The translations under genes were made by a program, and so were the position numbers. From Polyangiaceae bacterium (GTDB lineage: Bacteria; Myxococcota_A; Polyangia; Polyangiales; Polyangiaceae): a DNA stretch of 47,116 bases. This document shows positions 17,929-24,442 of this stretch, one piece after another (the first letter of the stretch is position 1; each line of letters begins with the position of its first letter). The stretch lies in the NCBI GenBank assembly GCA_025453595.1, contig JALOQB010000004.1, forward strand, positions 1-47,116, in the 5' to 3' direction. The notes under the pieces are model-generated. The model was not told the DNA's origin. It saw only the letters and a program-made list of their open reading frames with translations, and searched no databases.

Positions 17929-19332
17929 TCAGGAGTCAGATCTTAGCCAGCGCTGCAGCTTGCTCCGGTCGATCCTGAGCAAATCAGCGGCCTCCGTCTG
18001 CTTCTGCTTGCAGCGGTCCATCGCGGCCTGGATACGAGCCAGCGTCAGACTGCGGGGGGCGTCGGGGGATGTTGTGTCCAGCAGTCCCTCCAGTGCCCAA
18101 AGCCGCAGCCCCGGGGTCGAAGTGCCCTGCGTCCGGCCGAGGGCTGCTTCCAGCTCGTTGCGTAGTTCGCGGATGTTCCCGCGCCAGTCATGCAACAGCA
18201 GCGCCTCCATCATCTCCACCTCGACTGGTAGCGCCGCGATCTCGCTCTCCTTCATCCCGCGGCGTCGCAACAGCTCGCGACAGATCTCGGGAATATCTTC
18301 GGCGCGCTCGGCCAGCGCAGGCAACGCGAGGGAAACCTGACCGAGTCGTGTGAAGATGTCACGCTCGGCGCGAGCCTCGATGGGCTGACTGGTCGCAGCC
18401 ACGACCATCACGTCGGCTCGGAGCTCCCGTGGGTCACCGACGCGGATGTAGTCTCTGTCCTGGAGGAAACGCAACAATTGCGCCTGTTCCGAGCGCGGTA
18501 GCTCGTGGATCTCATCGATGAAAAGCGTGCCCTTGCTGGCCTGCCCCACCAGACCTGGCGACTCGTTCACACCCGTCAGCGCGTTCTTGCCGATACCGAA
18601 GAACTCCGAGCCAAAAAGGGTCGAGACGATGGACGGTGCGTTGACGGCCACGAAGGGCTGGGCTCGGCCCAGGGTGCACGCGATGTAGCGGGCCAGCAGC
18701 TCCTTGCCGGCCCCCGTCTTCGCCTCCAGCAGCACGTTGAGGCGGCCCAAACCCGGGTTGTTCTTGTTGACTGCGCCCAGCCGTTCGACCGAGGCCTGCA
18801 GGCCATGCAATCCAAAAGGGCCGACCATTTTCTCCCCGCGGTGCTCGAAGCAGGGGAGGGCTGGTTCATACGGAGGTACCATATGCTCACGGAACACCAT
18901 CAGCGTGCTGCCACACCGGAGGATGGCGCCGTCGCGCAGCTCGGCCTTGAAGCGCAGGTCGTCGTCCTCGGGCTCTGCCGGGGCGTGCAGCCCCTTCGAG
19001 GCGGGGAGGCGGAAGCCATCGACATGGGTGCCATTCTTGGAGCCGAGGTCCTTGAGAAAGACCTGGTGTCCGCTGCCGTCCCCGCGCCCCCAGAGCGCAA
19101 ACTGACGGCGAGAAATATCGCTGTCGAACAGCCCTCGCTCGCGCAAAAAATCACGCCCAAAGACGCTTCGAGTGGGCTGATTCCGGGGGCCTTTCTCCTG
19201 GGGCAGATCTTCCATCAAGATCACTCGGGGCTGCGACAACAGCGTTTTCCCGCAGTGCACCACGATCAGCGCGGGCTTCCCCATGGGTTCCGGTCGCGAG
19301 GCGGGTCCTTCCTTGGTTCCTGTGGCGGTCAT
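17929..19332 (-). CDS. FHA-domain sigma54-type transcriptional activator
   Basis: A 467-residue regulator from ATG 19332. Residues 55-147 are an FHA domain, the phosphothreonine reader (VFGRDF, SRRQFALWG, LGSKNGTHVDG). Residues 175-400 are the AAA+ domain of bacterial enhancer-binding proteins: Walker A EAKTGAGKE (203-211), Walker B FIDE (271-274), and DIFTRLGQVSLALP. The C-terminal 40 residues are a Fis-type HTH (QTEAADLLRIDRSKLQRWL). The sigma54-contact loop, normally GAFTGA, reads NALTGV (250-255), which is degenerate. Divergent from the membrane kinase across palindrome 2. Likely activated by that kinase through FHA-phosphothreonine binding, then acting at the three palindromes. TACAAT lies 8 bases before the start, so the mRNA may be leaderless. 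Confidence 0.92.
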   Translation of the reverse strand: MTATGTKEGPASRPEPMGKPALIVVHCGKTLLSQPRVILMEDLPQEKGPRNQPTRSVFGRDFLRERGLFDSDISRRQFALWGRGDGSGHQVFLKDLGSKNGTHVDGFRLPASKGLHAPAEPEDDDLRFKAELRDGAILRCGSTLMVFREHMVPPYEPALPCFEHRGEKMVGPFGLHGLQASVERLGAVNKNNPGLGRLNVLLEAKTGAGKELLARYIACTLGRAQPFVAVNAPSIVSTLFGSEFFGIGKNALTGVNESPGLVGQASKGTLFIDEIHELPRSEQAQLLRFLQDRDYIRVGDPRELRADVMVVAATSQPIEARAERDIFTRLGQVSLALPALAERAEDIPEICRELLRRRGMKESEIAALPVEVEMMEALLLHDWRGNIRELRNELEAALGRTQGTSTPGLRLWALEGLLDTTSPDAPRSLTLARIQAAMDRCKQKQTEAADLLRIDRSKLQRWLRSDS

Positions 19333-19386
19333 GAGCGCGATTGTAGCCAGCGCTACGAAGAAGCAACGATGGAATCCCGCGATGAC

Positions 19387-19424
19387 CGCGCGAGCAGCGA
19401 TGGCCCCCGAGACCTGCTCGCGCG
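19387..19424. promoter_or_regulatory. Palindromic activator site 2 between activator and kinase genes
   Basis: The core CGCGAGCA (19389-19396) and TGCTCGCG (19415-19422) have the same 18-base spacer as sites 1 and 3. Here the arms are perfect over 11 bases (19387-19397 and 19414-19424). It sits in the 158-base gap between the divergent activator and kinase genes, 55 bases from one start and 67 from the other. No good GG-N10-GC element follows on either strand, so this copy may mediate autoregulation, possibly at a sigma70 promoter. Confidence 0.7.
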
Positions 19425-19490
19425 TTGGGGGCACAGGGGTGGGCAAGGCCCAGGGAACGAGGGTATTGTTCGAGGCTCCCGAAGGAGTCC

Positions 19491-21074
19491 ATGGTGAACT
19501 TGCAAGTCGGTCAGGTCCTACAACACGAGTACACCCTGAACAGGAAGCTCGGCAAAGGCGGGCAAGCAGAGGTCTGGGAGGTGCGCGACCCACAGGGGCG
19601 GTTGCTGGCGCTCAAGACGACCATCAGCGGGAATCCGGAACGATTGCGGCGCGAATCCAATCTACTGCAGCGCCTGAAGCACCCCTGCCTGCCCCTGTGG
19701 ACGGATTTTTTCCTGCTCCCCAACGCCCCCTGCATGGTCTTCGAGCTGATCCAGGGGATCTCGCTCGGTGAAGCCATGCAGCGACCGCAGCAGAGGCTCG
19801 ACGACGTGCAGCGCGAGGCCATCCTGCGGCAGCTTGCCAGCACGCTGGCTTACCTGCACCAGGAGCGCGTCATCCATCGGGATCTGCAGCCCGACAACGT
19901 CTTGCTCACGCCGGATTTCTGGTCGCACCCCGATCGCCTCGGCACCGTGAAGCTGATCGACTTCGGCATCGCTGCCGAGGAAGGCAACCAGCGCCCTCTC
20001 ACCCAGGAAGGTAGCCCTCGGCAGGGCCCCAAGGCTCCCCAGGGAACCTTTCGTGGCCCTGGCAGCACCCCCTACATGGCGCCCGAAATGCTCGATAGCT
20101 CGTCGGAGCAGTGGGCCGATCGAGCCGACCCTCGTATCGACATCTTTGCCTTCGGGGTGCTGGGCTGGGGGTTGTTCACCGGCAAGCACCCGGTCGGGGG
20201 CCCTCTGGGCCAGGAGAACGATGAAGACCATTACCGCAAGGCGTACCGTATGGCGCGCAGCCGCCCCGACGCCTGGCCAGCCGACCGCGTCGACTTCCCC
20301 CTGGCAGGTGTGCTCATGCGCTGCTTCCGCATCGAGCGAGAGGAACGCCCGGCCAACGGGCGTATCCTGTGTTCTGAGCTCCAGGGTGACCTGGGCGAGA
20401 CCACCACCCACGATCCTGCAGCTAGCCCTCCGCCCCCGAAGTTCGCGCCCATCCCGACCCCTGAAGCGCCATCGGTACGCACTTCCTTCCCCAGCCCCAG
20501 GCCTCCCGAGGCCACCTCATGGTCGCCCAGCATCGCCCCCGCTCCGAACTCTGGAAAGGGGTTGATGTTTCTGCTGGCCGGGGTGGCCAGCCTGGGAGCG
20601 CTGCTCGCCGGGGTCGCCGCATGGGACCAGGGCACCCTCTCCACCGGGCAACTACCGGCGGCATCCGTGAGCGTGTCTGTCATCGCTCCGCAGGCGCTGG
20701 CCCAGCACTCTGCCCACACTGCTTCCTCCCCGACGCTGGCGCCGAGCGCCACCCCGGTGTCGACGCCGGCTGCCTCGGTCGCACCCCCGCGAAAATCTTG
20801 TTCGGCTGACTGTGGAGACTGGGAGCTATGCGTGCAAGGGAAGTGCAGCAGCAAAGGGAAAAGTAGATCGCTACGCCAGTGCAGGGTGGTGCTGTCAGCT
20901 GGGGTCACCGAGCCCATGCTTTATGAAGACAAATGGCTGCGAAAGCCCTCCCGAAAGGTCAGCGCTGGGACTCTACTGAACTCTGTTCGCTTCGATCAGG
21001 AACGTGTCCTGATCGTGGCCGACGGCAGGCCCAACGACCGGTACCTGTCGCGCGATCTGGTCGAATGTGACTGA
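19491..21074 (+). CDS. Membrane Ser/Thr protein kinase with Cys-rich outer domain
   Basis: A 527-residue protein. The N-terminal Hanks-type kinase domain has GKGGQAEVWEV as the glycine loop, Lys42, DFGIA at 157-161 and an APEM activation segment. The catalytic loop reads HRDLQPDN (129-136), with Gln replacing the usual Lys, which may lower activity. A Pro-rich linker leads to one transmembrane helix near 360-381. A Pro/Ser/Ala stalk then precedes an outer Cys-rich domain (SCSADCGDWELCVQGKC) of about 110 residues. It therefore looks like a sensor kinase reporting on the periplasm or surface. AAGGAG at 19482-19487 is close to ATG 19491; GTG 19494 would be better spaced. Divergent from the FHA activator, its likely partner. 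Confidence 0.9.
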   Translation: MVNLQVGQVLQHEYTLNRKLGKGGQAEVWEVRDPQGRLLALKTTISGNPERLRRESNLLQRLKHPCLPLWTDFFLLPNAPCMVFELIQGISLGEAMQRPQQRLDDVQREAILRQLASTLAYLHQERVIHRDLQPDNVLLTPDFWSHPDRLGTVKLIDFGIAAEEGNQRPLTQEGSPRQGPKAPQGTFRGPGSTPYMAPEMLDSSSEQWADRADPRIDIFAFGVLGWGLFTGKHPVGGPLGQENDEDHYRKAYRMARSRPDAWPADRVDFPLAGVLMRCFRIEREERPANGRILCSELQGDLGETTTHDPAASPPPPKFAPIPTPEAPSVRTSFPSPRPPEATSWSPSIAPAPNSGKGLMFLLAGVASLGALLAGVAAWDQGTLSTGQLPAASVSVSVIAPQALAQHSAHTASSPTLAPSATPVSTPAASVAPPRKSCSADCGDWELCVQGKCSSKGKSRSLRQCRVVLSAGVTEPMLYEDKWLRKPSRKVSAGTLLNSVRFDQERVLIVADGRPNDRYLSRDLVECD

Positions 21075-21081
21075 TAAAGCT

Positions 21082-21115
21082 CGCGAGCAGGAGGGCCTGC
21101 AAGAGACTGCTCGCG
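21082..21115. promoter_or_regulatory. Palindromic activator site 3 upstream of viperin
   Basis: CGCGAGCA (21082-21089) and TGCTCGCG (21108-21115) flank an 18-base spacer, identical in arm and spacing to sites 1 and 2. It begins 8 bases after the kinase stop codon and lies 64 bases upstream of the -12 element of the putative sigma54 promoter at 21149. Confidence 0.75.
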
Positions 21116-21148
21116 TGGTGATCGGATGATGGTTCTGCGAGGAAATAA

Positions 21149-21164
21149 TGGGGGAATTACTGCC
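21149..21164 (+). promoter_or_regulatory. Candidate sigma54 promoter of the viperin gene
   Basis: TGGGGGAATTACTGCC has the obligatory GG-N10-GC spacing and TGG/TGC cores but matches the sigma54 consensus less well than the cytolysin promoter. A start near 21175 would give a leader of about 29 bases containing GGAGA at 21190-21194, well placed for ATG 21204. Its position below palindrome 3 mirrors the cytolysin promoter. Confidence 0.55.
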
Positions 21165-21203
21165 TGTATCGTCTGGCCTCCCATGTGCATGGAGACCGAA
21201 TCC

Positions 21204-22076
21204 ATGCGCCACCTACCCCCCGCCATCAATTTTCACATTCTGCGTGCCTGCGACGCTCGCTGCTCCTTCTGCTTCGCGACCTTCCGCGAGACACGTGGGC
21301 GAGTGAGGACGGCAGATGCGCTCCAGATCCTGGATCAGCTCCGCGAGGCAGGCGCTGAGAAGATCAACTTCGCCGGAGGTGAGCCGACGCTGCACCCTGA
21401 CCTGCACCGCATGGTCACTCACGCCCATCGCCTCGGCCTCACCACCAGCGTCATCTCCAATGGTTCGCGCCTTGAAGCGTTGATGGATAAGGTTGCTGAT
21501 GCGCTCGACTGGGTGGGTCTATCGGTGGACTCGGCCAGCGAGGTCACCCAGCATCAGCTCGGTCGGGGCGCCGGAGACCATGTTTCCAGAACGCGGCGAT
21601 TGGTGCGCCGCTGTCGTGAACTCGGCGTGAAGGTGAAGGTCAACACGGTGGTGACCGCACTCTCGTGGCAGGAGGACATGACCGGTCTGATCCGCGAGCT
21701 ACACCCGGAGCGCTGGAAAGTATTCCAGGTGCTGCGCGTCGAGGGTCAGAACGATGGAGATGTCGAGCGTCTGCTCATCACTGATGCTCAGTTCCAGGCC
21801 TTCCTGCATCGCCATGCGCCCCTGGCTCTCGAGGGCTTCGCCCCGATCGCGGAGAGCAATGACGCCATGACCGACTCCTACGCCATGATCGACCCACTCG
21901 GCCGCTTTTTTGGCAACACAGGAGGCCGCCATCAGGTCGGGTTGTCCATCCTTGAGGTCGGTGCGCTCAACGCGCTGCAATCCGTGGGCTTCCAGGCCAC
22001 GAAGATGGCCGACCGCGGGGGTATCTACGACTGGTCGACCCAACGCCGGAGACTCCCTGTACTGCGCTCGGCTTGA
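21204..22076 (+). CDS. Prokaryotic viperin (antiviral radical SAM nucleotide dehydratase)
   Basis: A 290-residue radical SAM enzyme. Cys16, Cys20 and Cys23 (CDARCSFC) bind the 4Fe-4S cluster; INFAGGEPTLHP binds AdoMet. Viperin-specific blocks follow in order: SNGS, SVDSASE...LGRGAGDH, VKVNTVVTALSWQEDMT, ERWKVFQVLRVEGQND, ESNDAMTDSYAMID, GRFFGNTGGRH and ADRGGIYDWS. The family converts a nucleoside triphosphate into a chain-terminating 3'-deoxy-3',4'-didehydro form that blocks phage RNA synthesis. The eukaryotic N-terminal helix is absent, as expected in bacteria. ATG 21204 is favoured by GGAGA ten bases upstream; ATG 21183 or 21189 are possible. Preceded by palindrome 3 and a sigma54-like element. 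No nucleotide kinase gene is adjacent, unlike many bacterial viperin loci. Confidence 0.92.
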   Translation: MRHLPPAINFHILRACDARCSFCFATFRETRGRVRTADALQILDQLREAGAEKINFAGGEPTLHPDLHRMVTHAHRLGLTTSVISNGSRLEALMDKVADALDWVGLSVDSASEVTQHQLGRGAGDHVSRTRRLVRRCRELGVKVKVNTVVTALSWQEDMTGLIRELHPERWKVFQVLRVEGQNDGDVERLLITDAQFQAFLHRHAPLALEGFAPIAESNDAMTDSYAMIDPLGRFFGNTGGRHQVGLSILEVGALNALQSVGFQATKMADRGGIYDWSTQRRRLPVLRSA

Positions 22077-22105
22077 GAGGACGACCTTGTGTGCCCGGTT
22101 GTTGA

Positions 22106-22149
22106 CCGGTGAGAAGGTGATTTTTCAGAAAAAATCGTCTTCTCACCGG
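22106..22149. other. Long 20-bp hairpin downstream of viperin
   Basis: Bases 22106-22125 pair with 22130-22149 over 20 positions as RNA (two G-U pairs) around the tetraloop CAGA. The base of the stem is CCGGTGAGAAG/CTTCTCACCGG and the tip is A/T. No T-run follows on either strand, so it is not a standard intrinsic terminator. An upstream 5-bp hairpin (22095-22099 with 22105-22109) uses overlapping bases, so the two are mutually exclusive, as in attenuators. It lies 30 bases after the viperin stop and 140 before the next start. Confidence 0.6.
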
Positions 22150-22288
22150 GGGAGGTCACCCCATGCCAGTGTCCGGTCGCCTCATCACCCGGCGCGGAGC
22201 GGGTTGTTGCCTCTTGCCTTGCCTTGTCCCCTGGTGCCACCGTGACGCACGGGGAGAGCGAGGCGTTCTCCCCACAGGAGAAGACGAG

Positions 22289-23044
22289 ATGGCATCAAAG
22301 CTGGTCATTCAACAGCAGAAGATCACCACCGCGCTGCAATCGGCGGCCGACACCCATGCGGAGTCCGCTGCCGTGGCGGTCGAGAAGTTGCTGGCTCCGC
22401 ACCTGCAAAAGGGGGAGAAGATGCCCGACGTGGCCCTGCTGCTGAAGCTCTCGGGGCGGCTGCTCGAGGAGTCCACCCGCAAGCTGGTCGAGGCCGACGA
22501 GGCCCACGAGCGAGAGCTGGCGGACGACCGGGCGCCAAGAGAGCGGCGGGACGCCGCCAGCCAGGCCATCTATTCGCGGCTGGTCGACCTGCGCGATGCG
22601 CTCTCCGGGCTCTATGGCACCAGCACCGCCGAGGCCGCAGGTTTCCGCGAGCGCACCCCGAAGGACCCGGTGCAGCTCGCCCGCTTCGCCAGTCAGGTCG
22701 TTGGCGCGCTGGGCTCGCTCAAGCTCGGCAGCCCACGCATCGCTGGCGCCAAACTCAATCCCAGGGAAGCTCTCCAGGAGATCGAGGGACAGCTTGTCGT
22801 GCTGCAGGGCAGCCTCAAGGAAGTGGCCCGGGAGGTCCGTGAGGCCGAGCAGACGCTGGCCACCAAGAGCCAGGCGATGGCCGAGCAGCAGCATCTCGCG
22901 AGCGGAGTCGCCAACCTGCTGGCAGGGGTGTTCCGTCTTGCGGGCCTCGATGAGCTTGCCGAGCGGGTGCGTCCCTCGGCGCGGCGCGCGGCAGAGCAGA
23001 GCAAGCCTGGCGACGAAGAGACGACCGACAAGCCCTCGGCGTGA
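22289..23044 (+). CDS. Unrecognised all-helical protein
   Basis: A 251-residue protein from ATG 22289, with AGGAGA 7 bases upstream. It is rich in Ala, Glu, Leu and Lys and appears almost entirely helical. Residues 1-100 and 180-225 look like coiled coil; a break around residues 108-125 contains GLYGTSTAEAAGF. No signal peptide, membrane helix, catalytic motif or cysteine cluster is visible. I do not recognise the family. It follows viperin after the long hairpin and converges with the ATPase operon. It could be a structural or effector partner of the island, or an unrelated cargo gene. Confidence 0.8.
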   Translation: MASKLVIQQQKITTALQSAADTHAESAAVAVEKLLAPHLQKGEKMPDVALLLKLSGRLLEESTRKLVEADEAHERELADDRAPRERRDAASQAIYSRLVDLRDALSGLYGTSTAEAAGFRERTPKDPVQLARFASQVVGALGSLKLGSPRIAGAKLNPREALQEIEGQLVVLQGSLKEVAREVREAEQTLATKSQAMAEQQHLASGVANLLAGVFRLAGLDELAERVRPSARRAAEQSKPGDEETTDKPSA

Positions 23045-23071
23045 GTGTCAGTGCGGGGTCAGAAGCCTCGA

Positions 23072-24442
23072 TCAGGAGGGCCGCACGCCGCCCATGCGGC
23101 GCATCCCGAAGCCAAGACGGAACACGTCGGGGACGTTGATGCGGCCGTCGTGGAGCTGGTGAAAGATATGGAGGGAGGTGAGCTCATCGACGAGCGCGTC
23201 GAGCCCCCGTCCATGACTTCGCCGTTGCCGGCCCTTTTGCTCGTCCATCCTGGCTTCAAGGTTGGCGCCCTCCCATGCCTCGATGATCTTGGTCCGCGCA
23301 CAGGGGACCAGGGCTTTCTGGAGAGCCCCGAGGGCGAGGTGCATCCATGGGAAGTCTTCTGCGATCTCCTGGGCGCGTGCTCTGGCAGCCTTCTTGACTC
23401 CCTCCTGGATGGCAGAAAAGTGGATGGCGGTGGGGGCGGTGGGGAGCGTTTGTTCTGCTGCGGTGCGCACGGCGATCAGGAAGCTGCGAGGGCTGACCTG
23501 CTGGTTCGCGTCCGCAAGGTGATTGAAGAGCCATCGGTAGGTATCCCCCCTCCGGGGCCCTCCCATGGAGGGGCCGGCGATCTGGTGCCAGATACGCTTC
23601 TGGATAGCCTCATTTTCACGAAGCGCCAGGGGGATATTCATCGGCTCCTGCCATTCGGTTGAAACGGCCTGGCGAAAGGGAATGCTCCGCGAGAGATACC
23701 GCCACAGCAGAGCGAACAGATCGTTCTGACGCCACCTCAGCTCGACCTCGTTTGCCCGTAGCTTGCTGGCGTCCGGGAACGCGCTCACCTCGGGCGCCGC
23801 CATGATATCGCGCCGCACGAACGCCTTGATCTTCAGCGCACGGAAGTGCTGCACATCAAGGAGCATTTTCAGGAGGGCCCCGTGCCAGTCGACAAGTTCA
23901 CTCCACCCAAGTGGATCGCGGTCCACCGCGTCGAACAAGATCAGCCTCCGCTCACCCGACGCGAGGAGTTTTTTGTCTTGCTCCACGAGGCGCAAGTCGG
24001 AGGCCTCCACGTTCTCCTGGACCCACCTGACTCGCTCGCTCCAGCTGGCCCCAGGGATGGGCTGGTCCAGCGCAGCCACGAGGAAAAAAGTCTTCCAGAC
24101 CACTCGCGCCGGGGCGTTCTGGAAAAGGAACTGCACGGTGTCTTGCCCTGGTCGCTCGAAATTGGCCTCGCTGGTGGCTCCGAAGGCGACCCGGGTGCTG
24201 TGGTTCTTGTGAGCAAACGCCTTGTTCAAGAGCGCGACCCCGCCAGGCGTGGTCAGGTAAGACCAGAGGAAGGTCTTGCCTGTACCACGATCTCCGGTGA
24301 CAAGAGGGCGACTCGGGTCAAGAGCCTTCTGGATGTCCGGGGGGAGGTAAACGTACCTTGTTGGATTGTCGAAGAGATCGGGGGGGATCGCCTCGAGAAT
24401 GACCTTGCGAAGCTGGGTCGGGTCCAGCAAAGAGGAGTTCAC
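23072..24442 (-). CDS. P-loop ATPase of the three-gene module
   Basis: A 456-residue protein. Walker A is TGDRGTGKT at residues 49-57; a Walker B-like strand is RRLILFDAVDRD near 165-176. The rest is helical with many Arg and Trp residues and ends in a winged-helix-like region. The form resembles STAND/KAP-type conflict ATPases, but I cannot name a family. Its ATG overlaps the stop of the ParA-like gene by four bases, so the two proteins are made together. Probably a regulatory or assembling ATPase in a defence or conflict module; that is inference from architecture and location. Confidence 0.75.
   Translation of the reverse strand: MNSSLLDPTQLRKVILEAIPPDLFDNPTRYVYLPPDIQKALDPSRPLVTGDRGTGKTFLWSYLTTPGGVALLNKAFAHKNHSTRVAFGATSEANFERPGQDTVQFLFQNAPARVVWKTFFLVAALDQPIPGASWSERVRWVQENVEASDLRLVEQDKKLLASGERRLILFDAVDRDPLGWSELVDWHGALLKMLLDVQHFRALKIKAFVRRDIMAAPEVSAFPDASKLRANEVELRWRQNDLFALLWRYLSRSIPFRQAVSTEWQEPMNIPLALRENEAIQKRIWHQIAGPSMGGPRRGDTYRWLFNHLADANQQVSPRSFLIAVRTAAEQTLPTAPTAIHFSAIQEGVKKAARARAQEIAEDFPWMHLALGALQKALVPCARTKIIEAWEGANLEARMDEQKGRQRRSHGRGLDALVDELTSLHIFHQLHDGRINVPDVFRLGFGMRRMGGVRPS

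Noticed and set aside
19333..19386. A sigma54 element on the minus strand for the activator gene (GGATTCCATCGTTGC).
   Set aside because: GG and GC are 11 bases apart rather than 10, a spacing that normally abolishes activity.
19425..19480. A GG-N10-GC element at 19436-19449 as a sigma54 promoter for the membrane kinase.
   Set aside because: Only the GG and GC match; the conserved T-T before GC and the CAC after GG are missing, and G-rich sequence makes such matches common.
22106..22149. The long hairpin as a standard intrinsic terminator.
   Set aside because: No run of T follows the stem on either strand; the A/T bases are inside the stem tip.
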